Origin: Agelas oroides
Taxonomy: Eukaryota; Porifera; Demospongiae; Agelasida; Agelasidae
NCBI GenBank assembly: GCA_949130485.1
Contig: OX422190.1
Coordinates: 3,710,281-3,774,280 of the forward strand
Reading direction: 5' to 3'
Length of the DNA stretch: 64,000 nucleotides
Part shown: piece after piece, positions 45,712 through 59,200 of the stretch
Layout: the number at the start of each line of letters is the position of its first letter
Position numbering within the stretch: the stretch's first letter is position 1
Position numbers and translations under genes: made by a program
The notes under the pieces: model-generated
Seen by the model: only the letters and a program-made list of their open reading frames with translations
Databases searched by the model: none
Told to the model about the DNA's origin: nothing

Positions 45712-47656
45712 TAGAGTCTGGTCGAGCCAGGGTAGAGAGTGGTAGAGTGAGGTAGAGTCGGGGTAAAGTGTGGTATAGTGAGGTAGAGTCGGGTAGAGCC
45801 AGGGTAGAGTGTGGTAGAGTGAGGTAGAATCGGGTAGAGTGTGGTTGAGTCGGTTCAAGCCAGGATAGAAGGTAGTAGAGGGAGGTAGAGTTGGGTTGAA
45901 CCAGGGTAGATTGTGGTAGAGTGAGGTAGAGTCAGGTCGAGCCAGGGTAGAGTGTGGTAGAGTGAGGTAGAGTCGGGTCGAGTCAGGGTAGAGTGTGGTA
46001 GAGTGGGGTAGAGTGAGGTAGAGTCGGGTCGAGCAAGGGTAGAGTGTGGTAGAGTGAGGTGGAGTTGGGTCGAGACAGGGTAGAGGGTGGTAGAGAGAGA
46101 GAGTTGGGTTGAGCCAGGGTAGAGTGTGGTAGAGTGAGGTAGAGTCGCGTCGAGCTAGGGTAGAGTGTGGTAGACTGAGGTAGAGTCGGGTCGAGATAGG
46201 GTAGAGTGTGTTAGAGTGTGGTAGAGTCGGGGTAGAGTGTGGTAGAGTGAGGTAGAGTCGGGTAGAGCCAGGTTAGAGTGTGGTAGAGTGAGGTAGAGTC
46301 GTGTAGAGTGTGGTTGAGTCGGTTCAAGTCAGGGTAGAAGGTGGTAGAAGGAGGTAGAGTTGGTTTGAGCCAGGGTAGATTCTGGTAGAGTGAGGTAGAG
46401 TCGGGTCGAACCAGGGTAGAGTGTGGTAGAGTGAGGTAGAGTCGGGTCGAGCCAGGGTAGAGTATGGTAGAGTGGGGTAGAGTGAGGTAGAGTCGGTTGA
46501 GCAAGGGTAGAGTGTGGTAGAGTGAGGTGGAGTTGGGTCGAGCCAGGGTAGATTGTGGTAGAGAGAGAGAGAGTCAGGTTCAGCCAGGGTAGAGTGTGGT
46601 AGAATGAGGTATAGCAAGGGTAGAGTGTGGTAGAGTGAGGTAGAGTCGGGGAAGAGTGTGGTAGAGTGAGGTAGAGTCGGGGTAGAGTGTGGTATAGTGA
46701 GTTAGATTCGGCTCGAGCTAGGGTAGGGTGTGGTAAAGTGGGGTAGAGTGAGGTAGTGTCGGGTCGAGCAAGGGTAGAGTGTGGTAGAGTGAAGTACAGT
46801 CGTGTCGAGCCAGGGTAGAGTGTGGTAGAGTGAGGTAGAGTCAGGGTAGAGTGTGGTAGAGTGAGTTAGAGTTGGGGAAGAGTGTGGTAGACTGAGGTAG
46901 AGTCGGGTCGAGCCAGGGTAGAGTGTGGTAGAGTGAGGTAGAGGCGGGTGGAGCCAGGGTAGAGAGTGGTAAAAGGAGGTAGAGTCGGGTAGAGCAAGGG
47001 TAGAGTGTGGTATTGTTAGGTAGAGTCGGGGTAGAGTGTGGTGAAGTGAGGTACAGTCGGGGTAGAGTGTGGTAGAGTGAGGTGGATTTGGGTCGAGACA
47101 GGGTAGACTGTGGTAGAGTGAGGTAGATTCGGGTCTAGCCTGGGTAGAGTGTGGTAGAGTGAGGTAGAGTTGGGTCGAGCCAGGGTAGAGTGGGGTAGAG
47201 TGAGGTAGAGTTGGGTCGGGACAGGGTAGAGTGTGGTAGAGTCGGGGTAGAGTGTGGTAGAGTGAGGAAGAGTCGGGTAGAGCCAGGGTAGAGTGTGGTA
47301 GAGTGAGGTAGAGTCGGATAGAGTGTGGTTGAGTTGGTTCAAGCCAGGGGAGAAGGTGGTAGAGGGAGGTAGAGTTGGGTTGAGCCAGGGTAGATTCTGG
47401 TAGAGTGAGGTAGAGTCGGGTCGAGCCAGGGTAGAGTGTGGTAGAGTGAGGTAGAGTCGGGTCGAGCCAGGGTAGATTTTGGTAGAGTGGGGTAGAGTGA
47501 GGTAGAGTCGGGTCGAGCAAGGGTAGAGTGTGGTAGACTGAGGTGGAGTTGGGTTGAGCCAGGGTAGAGTGTGGTAGAGAGAGAGAGAGTCGGGTTGAGC
47601 CAGGGTAGAGTGTGGAAGAGTGAGGTATAGCAAGGGTAGAGTGTGGTAGAGTGAGG
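45712..47656 (+). repeat. 1.95-kb HOR copy 1, second 26.8-kb unit
   Basis: Counterpart of 18,921-20,865 at +26,791. Starts at TAGAGTCTGGTCGAGCC and holds markers m8 to m18 and beta in the same order. Confidence 0.88.
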
Positions 47657-49417
47657 TAGAGTCTGGTCGAGCCAGGGTAGAGAGTGGTAGAGTGAGGTAG
47701 AGTCGGGGTAAAGTGTGGTATAGTGAGGTAGAGTCGGGTAGAGCCAGGGTAGAGTGTGGTAGAGTGAGGTAGAATCGGGTAGAGTGTGGTTTAGTCGGTT
47801 CAAGCCAGGATAGAAGGTAGTAGAGGGAGGTAGAGTTGGGTTGAACCAGGGTAGATTGTGGTAGAGTGAGGTAGAGTCAGGTCGAGCCAGGGTAGAGTGT
47901 GGTAGAGTGAGGTAGAGTCGGGTCGAGTCAGGGTAGAGTGTGGTAGAGTGGGGTAGAGTGAGGTAGAGTCGGGTCGAGCAAGGGTAGAGTGTGGTAGAGT
48001 GAGGTGGAGTTGGGTCGAGACAGGGTAGAGGGTGGTAGAGAGAGAGAGTTGGGTTGAGCCAGGGTAGAGTGTGGTAGAGCGAGGTAGAGTCGCGTCGAGC
48101 TAGGGTAGAGTGTGGTAGACTGAGGTAGAGTCGGGTCGAGATAGGGTAGAGTGTGTTAGAGTGTGGTAGAGTCGGGGTAGAGTGTGGTAGAGTGAGGTAG
48201 AGTCGGGTCGAGCCAGGGTAGAGTATGGTAGAGTGGGGTAGAGTGAGGTAGAGTCGGTTGAGCAAGGGTAGAGTGTGGTAGAGTGAGGTGGAGTTGGGTC
48301 GAGCCAGGGTAGATTGTGGTAGAGAGAGAGAGAGTCAGGTTCAGCCAGGGTAGAGTGTGGTAGAATGTGGTATAGCAAGGGTAGAGTGTGGTAGAGTGAG
48401 GTAGAGTCGGGGAAGAGTGTGGTAGAGTGAGGTAGAGTCGGGGTAGAGTGTGGTATAGTGAGTTAGATTTGGCTCGAGCTAGGGTAGAGTGTGGTAAAGT
48501 GGGGTAGAGTGAGGTAGTGTCTGGTCGAGCAAGGGTAGAGTGTGGTAGAGTGAAGTACAGTCGTGTCGAGCCAGGGTAGAGTGTGGTAGAGTGAGGTAGA
48601 GTCAGGGTAGAGTGTGGTAGAGTGAGTTAGAGTTGGGGAAGAGTGTGGTAGACTGAGGTAGAGTCGGGTCGAGCCAGGGTAGAGTGTGGTAGAGTGAGGT
48701 AGAGGCGGGTGGAGCCAGGGTAGAGAGTGGTAAAAGGAGGTAGAGTCGGGTAGAGCAAGGGTAGAGTGTGGTATAGTGAGGTAGAGTCGGGGTAGAGTGT
48801 GGTGAAGTGAGGTACAGTCGGGGTAGAGTGTGGTAGAGTGAGGTGGATTTGGGTCGAGACAGGGTAGACTGTGGTAGAGTGAGGTAGATTCGGGTCTAGC
48901 CTGGGTAGAGTGTGGTAGAGTGAGGTAGAGTTGGGTCGAGCCAGGGTAGAGTGGGGTAGAGTGAGGTAGAGTCGGGTCGGGACAGGGTAGAGTGTGGTAG
49001 AGTCGGGGTAGAGTGTGGTAGAGTGAGGAAGAGTTGGGTAGAGCCAGGGTAGAGTGTGGTAGAGTGAGGTAGAGTCGGATAGAGTGTGGTTGAGTTGGTT
49101 CAAGCCAGGGGAGAAGGTGGTAGAGGGAGGTAGAGTTGGGTTGAGCCAGGGTAGATTCTGGTAGAGTGAGGTAGAGTCGGGTCGAGCCAGGGTAGAGTGT
49201 GGTAGAGTGAGGTAGAGTCGGGTCGAGCCAGGGTAGACTTTGGTAGAGTGGGGTAGAGTGAGGTAGAGTCGGGTCGAGCAAGGGTAGAGTGTGGTAGAGT
49301 GAGGTGGAGTTGGGTTGAGCCAGGGTAGAGTGTGGTAGAGAGAGAGAGAGTCAGGTTGAGCCAGGGTAGAGTGTGGAAGAGTGAGGTATAGCAATGGTAG
49401 AGTGTGGTAGAGTGAGG
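47657..49417 (+). repeat. 1.76-kb HOR copy 2, second 26.8-kb unit
   Basis: Counterpart of 20,866-22,626, with the same 184-bp absence of the m11 stretch near 48,200. Sharing this gap shows that the deletion predates the 26.8-kb duplication. Confidence 0.88.
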
Positions 49418-51362
49418 TAGAGTCTGGTCGAGCCAGGGTAGAGAGTGGTAGAGTGAGGTAGAGTCGGGGTAAAGTGTGGTATAGTGAGGTAGAGTCGGGT
49501 AGAGCCAGGGTAGAGTGTGGTAGAGTGAGGTAGAATCGGGTAGAGTGTGGTTGAGTCGGTTCAAGCCAGGATAGAAGGTAGTAGAGGGAGGTAGAGTTGG
49601 GTTGAACCAGGGTAGATTGTGGTAGAGTGAGGTAGAGTCAGGTCGAGCCAGGGTAGAGTGTGGTAGAGTGAGGTAGAGTCGGGTCGAGTCAGGGTAGAGT
49701 GTGGTAGAGTGGGGTAGAGTGAGGTAGAGTCGGGTCGAGCAAGGGTAGAGTGTGGTAGAGTGAGGTGGAGTTAGGTCGAGACAGGGTAGAGGGTGGTAGA
49801 GAGAGAGAGTTGGGTTGAGCCAGGGTAGAGTGTGGTAGAGTGAGGTAGAGTCGCGTCGAGCTAGGGTAGAGTGTGGTAGACTGAGGTAGAGTCGGGTCGA
49901 GATAGGGTAGAGTGTGTTAGAGTGTGGTAGAGTCGGGGTAGAGTGTGGTAGAGTGAGGTAGAGTCGGGTAGAGCCAGGTTAGAGTGTGGTAGAGTGAGGT
50001 AGAGTCGTGTAGAGTGTGGTTGAGTCGGTTCAAGTCAGGGTAGAAGGTGGTAGAAGGAGGTAGAGTTGGTTTGAGCCAGGGTAGATTCTGGTAGAGTGAG
50101 GTAGAGTCGGGTCGAACCAGGGTAGAGTGTGGTAGAGTGAGGTAGAGTCGGGTCGAGCCAGGGTAGAGTATGGTAGAGTGGGGTAGAGTGAGGTAGAGTC
50201 GGTTGAGCAAGGGTAGAGTGTGGTAGAGTGAGGTGGAGTTGGGTCGAGCCAGGGTAGATTGTGGTAGAGAGAGAGAGAGTCAGGTTCAGCCAGGGTAGAG
50301 TGTGGTAGAATGAGGTATAGCAAGGGTAGAGTGTGGTAGAGTGAGGTAGAGTCGGGGAAGAGTGTGGTAGAGTGAGGTAGAGTCGGGGTAGAGTGTGGTA
50401 TAGTGAGTTAGATTCGGCTCGAGCTAGGGTAGAGTGTGGTAAAGTGGGGTAGAGTGAGGTAGTGTCGGGTCGAGCAAGGGTAGAGTGTGGTAGAGTGAAG
50501 TACAGTCGTGTCGAGCCAGGGTAGAGTGTGGTAGAGTGAGGTAGAGTCAGGGTAGAGTGTGGTAGAGTGAGTTAGAGTTGGGGAAGAGTGTGGTAGACTG
50601 AGGTAGAGTCGGGTCGAGCCAGGGTAGAGTGTGGTAGAGTGAGGTAGAGGCGGGTGGAGCCAGGGTAGAGAGTGGTAAAAGGAGGTAGAGTCGGGTAGAG
50701 CAAGGGTAGAGTGTGGTATAGTGAGGTAGAGTCGGGGTAGAGTGTGGTGAAGTGAGGTACAGTCGGGGTAGAGTGTGGTAGAGTGAGGTGGATTTGGGTC
50801 GAGACAGGGTAGACTGTGGTAGAGTGAGGTAGATTCGGGTCTAGCCTGGGTAGAGTGTGGTAGAGTGAGGTAGAGTTGGGTCGAGCCAGGGTAGAGTGGG
50901 GTAGAGTGAGGTAGAGTCGGGTCGGGACAGGGTAGAGTGTGGTAGAGTCGGGGTAGAGTGTGGTAGAGTGAGGAAGAGTCGGGTAGAGCCAGGGTAGAGT
51001 GTGGTAGAGTGAGGTAGAGTCGGATAGAGTGTGGTTGAGTTGGTTCAAGCCAGGGGAGAAGGTGGTAGAGGGAGGTAGAGTTGGGTTGAGCCAGGGTAGA
51101 TTCTGGTAGAGTGAGGTAGAGTCGGGTCGAGCCAGGGTAGAGTGTGGTAGAGTGAGGTAGAGTCGGGTCGAGCCAGGGTAGACTTTGGTAGAGTGGGGTA
51201 GAGTGAGGTAGAGTCGGGTCGAGCAAGGGTAGAGTGTGGTAGAGTGAGGTGGAGTTGGGTTGAGCCAGGGTAGAGTGTGGTAGAGAGAGAGAGAGTCGAG
51301 TTGAGCCAGGGTAGAGTGTGGAAGAGTGAGGTATAGCAAGGGTAGAGTGTGATAGAGTGAGG
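49418..51362 (+). repeat. 1.95-kb HOR copy 3, second 26.8-kb unit
   Basis: Counterpart of 22,627-24,571. Carries A at 50,492 against G at 23,701. Confidence 0.88.
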
Positions 51363-51525
51363 TAGACTCGGGGAAGAGTGTGGTAGAGTGAGGTAGAGTC
51401 GGGGTAGAGTGTGGTATAGTGAGTTAGATTCGGCTCGAGCTAGGGTAGAGTGTGGTAGAGTGTGGTATAGTGAGTTAGATTCGGCTCGAGCTAGGGTAGA
51501 GTGTGGTAGAGTGAGTTGGAGTCAG

Positions 51526-53221
51526 GGTAGAGTGTGGTAGAGGGAGGTAGCGTCGGGTCAAGTCTGGATAGAGTGTGGTAGAGTGAGGTAGAGTCGGGTA
51601 GAGCCAGGGTAGAGTGTGGTAGAGAGAGGTAGAGTCAGGGTAGAGTGTTGTAGAGTGAGGTAGAGACCTGTCGAGGCAGGGTAGACTGTGGTAGAGTGAG
51701 GTAGAGTCGGCTCGAGCTAGGGTAGAGTGTGGTAGAGTGGGGTAGAGTGAGGTAGAGTCAGGTCGAGCAAGGGTAGAGTGTGGTAGAGGGAGGTAGAGTC
51801 GGGTCAAGCCAGGGTAGAGTGGGGTAGAGTGAGGTAGAGTCGGTACGAGCAAGGGTAGAGTGTGGTAGAGTGTGGTAGAGTGAGGTAGAATCGGGTTGAG
51901 CTAGGGTAGAGATTGGTAGAGTGAGAGAGAGTCGGGTTGAGCCAGGGTAGTGTGTGGTAGAGTGAGGAAGACTAAGGGTAGAGTGTGGTAGAGTAAGGTA
52001 GAGTCGGGGTAGAGTGTGGGAGACTGAGGTAGAGTCTGATCGAGCCAGGGTAGAGTGTGGTAGAGTGAGGTAGAGTCGGGTCGCGCCAGGGTAGAGTGTG
52101 GTAGAGTGAGATAGAGTCGGGTCAAGCCACGGTAGAGTGTGGTAGAGTGAGGTAGAGTCGGGGTAGAGTGTGGTAGAGTGAGGTAGAATCGGGTCGAGCC
52201 ACGGTAGAGTGTGGTAGAAGGAGGTAGAATTGTGTCGAGCCAGGGTAGAGTGTGGTAGAGTGAGGTAGAGTCGGGTCGAGCCAGGGTAGAGTGTGGTAGA
52301 GTGAGGTAGAGTCAGGTAGAGCCAGGGTAGAGTGTGGTAGAGAAAGGGAGAGTCGGGGTAGAGTGTGGTAGAGTCAGGTAGAGTCAGGGTAGAGTGTGGT
52401 AGAGTGAGGTAGAGTCGGGTCGGGACAGGGTAGAGTGTGGTAGAGTCGGGGTAGAGTGTTGTAGAGTGAGGAAGAGTCGGGTAGAGCCAGGGTAGAGTGT
52501 GGTAGAGAGAGAGAGAGTCGGGTTGAGCCAGGGTAGAGTGTGGAAGAGTGAGGTATAGCAAGGGTAGAGTGTAATAGAGTGAGGTAGACTCGGGGAAGAG
52601 TGTGGTAGAGTGAGGTAGAGTCGGGGTAGAGTGTGGTATAGTGAGTTAGATTTGGCTCGAACTAGGGTAGAGTGTGGTAGAGTGAGTTGGAGTCAGGGTA
52701 GAGTGTGGTAGAGTGAGGTAGAGTCGGTTCGAGCCAGGGTAGAGTGTGGTATAGTGAGGTAGAGTCAGGGTAGAGTAAGGTAGAGTGAGGTAGAATCGGG
52801 GTGGAGTGCGGTAGAGTGAGGTAGAATCATGTTGAGGCAGGGTAGAGTGTGGTAGAGTGAGGTAGAGTCGGGTCAAGCCAGGGTAGAGTGTGGTAGAGTG
52901 AGGTAGAGTCGGGTAGAGCCAGGGTAGAGAGTGGTAGAGAGAGGCACAGTCGGGGTAGAGTGTGGTAGAGTGAGGTAGAGTCGTCGAGGCAGGGTAGACT
53001 GTGGTAGAGTGAGGTAGAGTCCGGTCTAGCCATGGTAGAGTGTGGTAGAGTGAGGTAGAGTCGGGGTAGAGGGTGGTAGAGCGAGATAGAGTCGGGGTAG
53101 TGTGTGGTAGAATGAGGTAGAGTCGGGTGGAACCAGGGTAGAGTGTGGTAGAGTGAGGGAGAGTCGTGTCGAGCGAGGGTAGAGTGTGGTAGAGCGAGGT
53201 GGAGTCAGGTCTAGCCATGGT
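51526..53221 (+). repeat. P block with ~0.4-kb deletion, second 26.8-kb unit
   Basis: Counterpart of 24,735-26,430, with the same m4-to-m6 jump near 53,020 and the same 51-bp doubling just upstream (51,416-51,517). Confidence 0.85.
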
Positions 53222-56200
53222 AGAGTGTGGTAGAGTGAGGTAGAGTCTGGTCGAGCCAGGTTAGAGAGTGGTAGAGTGAGGTAGAGTCGGGGTAAAGTGT
53301 GGTATAGTGAGGTAGAGTCGGGTAGAGCCAGGGTAGAGTGTGGTAGAGTGAGGTAGAATCGGGTAGAGTGTGGTTGAGTCGGTTCAAGCCAGGATAGAAG
53401 GTAGTAGAGGGAGGTAGAGTTGGGTTGAACCAGGGTAGATTGTGGTAGAGTGAGGTAGAGTCAGGTCGAGCCAGGGTAGAGTGTGGTAGAGTGAGGTAGA
53501 GTCGGGTCGAGTCAGGGTAGAGTGTGGTAGAGTGGGGTAGAGTGAGGTAGAGTCGGGTCGAGCAAGGGTAGAGTGTGGTAGAGTGAGGTGGTGTTGGGTC
53601 GAGACAGGGTAGAGGGTGGTAGAGAGAGAGAGTTGGGTTGAGCCAGGGTAGAGTGTGGTAGAGTGAGGTAGAGTCGCGTCGAGCTAGGGTAGAGTGTGGT
53701 AGAGTGAGGTAGAGTCGGGTCGGGATAGGGTAGAGTGTGGTAGAGTCGGGGTAGAGTGTGGTAGAGTGAGGAAGAGTCGGGTAGAGCCAGGGTAGAGTGT
53801 GGTAGAGTGAGGTAGAGTCGGATAGAGTGTGGTTGAGTTGGTTCAAGCCAGGGGAGAAGGTGGTAGAGGGAGGTAGAGTTGGGTTGAGCCAGGGTAGATT
53901 GTGGTAGAGTGAGGTAGAGTCGTGTCGAGCCAGGGTAGAGTGTGGTAGAGTGAGGTAGAGTCGGGTCGAGACAGGGTAGACTTTGGTAGAGTTGGGTAGA
54001 GTGAGGTAGAGTCAGGTCGAGCAAGGGTAGAGTGTGGTAGAGTGAGGTGGAGTTGGGTTGAGCCAGGGTAGAGTGTGGAAGAGTGAGGTATAGCAAGGGT
54101 AGAGTGTGATAGAGTGAGGTAGACTCGGGGAAGAGTGTGGTAGAGTGACGGAGAGTCGTGGTAGAGTGTGGTATAGTGAGTTAGATTCGGCTCGAGCTAG
54201 GGTAGAGTGTGGTAGAGTGAGTTGGAGTCAGGGTAGAGTGTGGTAGAGTGAGGTAGAGTCGGTTCGAGCCAGGGTAGAGTGTGGTATAGTGAGGTAGAGT
54301 CAGGGTAGAGTAAGGTAGAGTGAGGTAGAGTCGGGGTGGAGTGCGGTAGAGTGAGGTAGAATCGTGTTGAGGCAGGGTAGAGTGTGGTAGAGTGAGGTAG
54401 AGTCGGGTCAATCCAGGGTAGAGTGTGGTAGAGTGAGGTAGAGTCGGATAGAGCCAGGGTAGAGAGTGGTAGAGAGAGGTACAGTCGGGGTAGAGTGTGG
54501 TAGAGTGAGGTAGAGTCGTCGAGGCAGGGTAGACTGTGGTAGAGTGAGGTAGAGTCGGGTTGAGCTAGGGTAGAGTGTGGTGGAGTGGGGTAGAGTGAGG
54601 TAGAGTCCGGTCGAGCAAGGGTAGAGTGTGGTAGAGTGAGGTAGAGTCGGGTCGAGCCAGGGTAGAGTGAGTGGTAGATTGAGGTAGACTCGCGTCGAGC
54701 TAGGGTAGAGTGTGGTAGAGTGAGGTAGAGTGAGGTAGAATCGGATCGAGCCAGGGTAGAGTGTGGTAGAGTGAGGTAGAATCTGGTCGAGCCAGGGTAA
54801 AGTGTGGTAGAGTGAGGTAGAGTCGGGGTAGGGAGTGGTAGAGTGAGGTAGAGTCGGGGTAGAGTGTGGTAGAGTGAGGGAGAGTCGTGTCGAGCGAGGG
54901 TAGAGTGTGGTAGAGCGAGGTGGAGTCAGGTCTAGCCATGGTAGAGTGTGGTAGAGTGAGGTAGAGTCTGGTCGAGCGAGGGTAGAGAGTGGTAGAGTGA
55001 GGTAGAGTCGGGTAGAGCCAGGGTAGAGTGTGGTAGAGTGAGGTAGAATCGGGTAGAGTGTGGTTGAGTCGGTTCAAGCCAGGATAGAAGGTAGTAGAGG
55101 GAGGTAGAGTTGGGTTGAACCAGGGTAGATTGTGGTAGAGTGAGGTAGAGTCAGGTCGAGCCAGGGTAGAGTGTGGTAGAGTGAGGTAGAGTCGGGTCGA
55201 GTCAGGGTAGAGTGTGGTAGAGTGGGGTAGAGTGAGGTAGAGTCGGGTCGAGCAAGGGTAGAGTGTGGTAGAGTGAGGTGGAGTTGGGTCGAGACAGGGT
55301 AGAGGGTGGTAGAGAGAGAGAGTTGGGTTGAGCCAGGGTAGAGTGTGGTAGAGTGAGGTAGAGTCGCGTTGAGCTAGGGTAGAGTGTGGTAGAGTGAGGT
55401 AGAGTCGGGTCGAGATAGGGTAGAGTGTGTTAGAGTGTGGTAGAGTGAGGTAGAGTCGGGTAGAGCCAGGTTAGAGTGTGGTAGAGTGAGGTAGAGTCGT
55501 GTAGAGTGTGGTTGAGTCGGTTCAAGTCAGGGTAGAAGGTGGTAGAAGGAGGTAGAGTTGGTTTGAGCCAGGGTAGATTCTGGTAGAGTGAGGTAGAGTC
55601 GGGTCGAGCCAGGGTAGAGTGTGGTAGAGTGAGGTAGAGTCGGGTCGAGCCAGGGTAGAGTATGGTAGAGTGGGGTAGAGTGAGGTAGAGTCGGTTGAGC
55701 AAGGGTAGAGTGTGGTAGAGTGAGGTGGAGTTGGGTCGAGCCAGGGTAGATTGTGGTAGAGAGAGAGAGAGTCAGGTTGAGCCAGGGTAGAGTGTGGTAG
55801 AGTGAGGTATAGCAAGGGTAGAGTGTGGTAGAGTGAGGTAGAGTCGGGGAAGAGTGTGGTAGAGTGAGGTAGAGTCGGGGTAGAGTGTGGTATAGTGAGT
55901 TAGATTCGGCTCGAGCTAGGGTAGAGTGTGGTATAGTGGGGTAGAGTGAGGTAGTGTCGGGTCGAGCAAGGGTAGAGTGTGGTAGAGTGAAGTACAGTCG
56001 TGTCGAGCCAGGGTAGAGTGTGGTAGAGTGAGGTAGAGTCAGGGTAGAGTGTGGTAGAGTGAGTTAGAGTCGGGGAAGAGTGTGGTAGACTGAGGTAGAG
56101 TCGGGTCGAGCCAGGGTAGAGTGTGGTAGAGTGAGGTAGAAGCGGGTGGAGCCAGGATAGAGAGTGGTAAAAGGAGGTAGAGTCGGGTAGAGCAAGGGTA

Positions 56201-59200
56201 GAGTGTGGTATAGTGAGGTAGAGTCGGGGTAGAGTGTGGTGGAGTGAGGTACAGTCGGGGTAGAGTGTGGTAGAGTGAGGTGGATTTGGGTCGAGACAGG
56301 GTAGACTGTGGTAGAGTGAGGTAGATTCCGGTCTAGCCTGGGTAGAGTGTGGTAGAGTGAGGTAGAGTTGGGTCGAGCCAGGGTAGAGTGGGATAGAGTG
56401 AGGTAGAGTCGGGTCGGGACAGGGTAGAGTGTGGTAGAGTCGGGGTAGAGTGTGGTAGAGTGAGGAAGAGTCGGGTAGAGCCAGGGAACAGTGTGGTAGA
56501 GTGAGGTAGAGTCGGATAGAGTGTGGTTGAGTTAGTTCAAGCCAGGGGAGAAGGTGGTAGAGGGAGGTAGATTTGGGTTGAGCCAGGGTAGATTGTGGTA
56601 GAGTGAGGTAGAGTCGGGTCGAGCCAGGGTAGAGTGTGGTAGAGTGAGGTAGAGTCGGGTCGAGCCAGGGTAGACTTTGGTAGAGTGGGGTAGAGTGAGG
56701 TAGAGTCGGGTCGAGCAAGGGTAGAGTGTGGTAGAGTGAGGTGGAGTTGGGTTGAGCCAGGGTAGAGTGTGGTAGAGAGAGAGAGAGTCGGGTTGAGCCA
56801 GGGTAGAGTGTGGAAGAGTGAGGTATAGCAAGGGTAGAGTGTGATAGAGTGAGGTAGACTCGGGGAAGAGTGTGCTAGAGTGAGGTAGAGTCGGGGTAGA
56901 GTGTGGTATAGTGAGTTAGATTCGGCTCGAGCTAGGGTAGAGTGTGGTAGAGTGAGTTGGAGTCAGGGTAGAGTGTGGTAGAGTGAGGTAGAGTCGGGTA
57001 GAGCCAGGGTAGAGTGTAGTATAGTGGGGTAGAGTGAGGTAGAGTCGGGTCGAGCAAGGGTAGAGTGTGGTAGAGTGAGGTGGAGTTGGGTCGAGACAGG
57101 GTAGAGGGTGGTAGAGAGAGAGAGTTGGGTTGAGCCAGGGTAGAGTGTGGTAGAGTGAGGTAGAGTCGCGTCGAGCTAGGGTAGAGTGTGGTAGACTGAG
57201 GTAGAGTCGGGTCGAGATAGGGTAGAGTGTGTTAGAGTGTGGTAGAGTCGGGGTAGAGTGTGGTAGAGTGAGGTAGAGTCGGGTAGAGCCAGGTTAGAGT
57301 GTGGTAGAGTGAGGTAGAGTCGTGTAGAGTGTGGTTGAGTCGGTTCAAGTCAGAGTAGAAGGTGGTAGAAGGAGGTAGAGTTGGTTTGAGCTAGGTTAGA
57401 TTCTGGTAGAGTGAGGTAGAGTCGGGTCGAGCCAGGGTAGAGTGTGGTAGAGTGAGGTAGAGTCGGGTCGAGCCAGGGTAGAGTATGGTAGAGTGGGGTA
57501 GAGTGAGGTAGAGTCGGTTGAGCAAGGGTAGAGTGTGGTAGAGTGAGGTAGAGTCAGGTAGAGCCAGGGTAGAGTGTGGTAGAGAAAGGGAGAGTCGGGG
57601 TAGAGTGTGGTAGAGTGAGGTAGAGTCAGGGTAGAGTGTGGTAGAGTGAGGTAGAGTCGGGTCGGGACAGGGTAGAGTGTGGTAGAGTCGGGGTAGAGTG
57701 TGGTAGAGTGAGGAAGAGTCGGGTAGAGCCAGGGTAGAGTGTGGTAGAGAGAGAGAGAGTCGGGTTGAACCAGGGTAGAGTGTGGAAGAGTGAGGTATAG
57801 CAAGGGTAGAGTGTGATAGAGTGAGGTAGACTCGGGGAAGAGTGTGGTAGAGTGAGGTAGAGTCGGGGTAGAGTGTGGTATAGTGAGTTAGATTCGGCTC
57901 GAACTAGGGTAGAGTGTGGTAGAGTGAGTTGGAGTCAGGGTAGAGTATGGTAGAGTGAGGTAGAGTCGGTTCGAGCCAGGGTAGAGTGTGGTATAGTGAG
58001 GTAGACTCAGGGTAGAGTAAGGTAGAGTGAGGTAGAGTCGGGGTGGAGTGCGGTAGAGTGAGGTAGAATCGTGTTGAGGCTGGGTAGAGTGTGGTAGAGT
58101 GAGGTAGAGTCGGGTCAAGCCAGGGTAGAGTGTGGTAGAGTGAGGTAGAGTCGGGTAGAGCCAGGGTAGAAAGTGGTAGAGAGAGGTACAGTCGGGGTAG
58201 AGTGTGGTAGAGTGAGGTAGAGTCGTCGACGCAGGGTAGACTGTGGTAGAGTGAGGTAGAGTCGGGTTGAGCTAGGGTAGAGTGTGGTTGAGTGGGGTAG
58301 AGTGAGGTAGAGTCCGGTCGAGCAAGGGTAGAGTGTGGTAGAGTGAGGTAGAGTCGGGTCGAGCCAGGGTAGAGTGAGCGGTAGATTGAGGTAGACTCGC
58401 GTCGAGCTAGGGGAGAGTGTGGTAGAGTGAGGTAGAGTCGGGGTAGAGTGAGGTAGAGTGAGGTAGAATCTGATCGAGCCAGGGTAGAGTGTGGTAGAGT
58501 GAGGTAGAATCTGGTCGAGCCAGGGTAAAGTGTGGTACAGTGAGGTAGAGTCGGGGTAGGGAGTGGTAGAGTGAGGTAGAGTCGGGGTAGAGTGTGGTAG
58601 AGTGAGGTAGAGTCCGGTCTAGCCATGTTAGAGTGTGGTAGAGTGAGGTAGAGTCGGGGTAGAGTGTGGTAGAGTGAGGTAGAGTCCGGTCTAGCCATGG
58701 TAGAGTGTGGTAGAGTGAGGTAGAGTCGGGGTAGAGGGTGGTAGAGCGAGATAGAGTCGGGGTAGTGTGTGGTAGAATGAGGTAGAGTCGGGTGGAACCA
58801 GGGTAGAGTGTGGTAGAGTGAGGGAGAGTCGTGTCGAGCGAGGGTAGAGTGTGGTAGAGCGAGGTGGAGTCAGGTCTAGCCATGGTAGAGTGTGGTAGAG
58901 TGAGGTAGAGTCTGGTCGAGCCAGGTTAGAGAGTGGTAGAGTGAGGTAGAGTCGGGGTAAAGTGTGGTATAGTGAGGTAGAGTCGGGTAGAGCCAGGGTA
59001 GAGTGTGGTAGAGTGAGGTAGAATCGGGTAGAGTGTGGTTGAGTCGGTTCAAGCCAGGATAGAAGGTAGTAGAGGGAGGTAGAGTTGGGTTGAACCAGGG
59101 TAGATTGTGGTAGAGTGAGGTAGAGTCAGGTCGAGCCAGGGTAGAGTGTGGTAGAGTGAGGTAGAGTCGGGTCGAGTCAGGGTAGAGTGTGGTAGAGTGG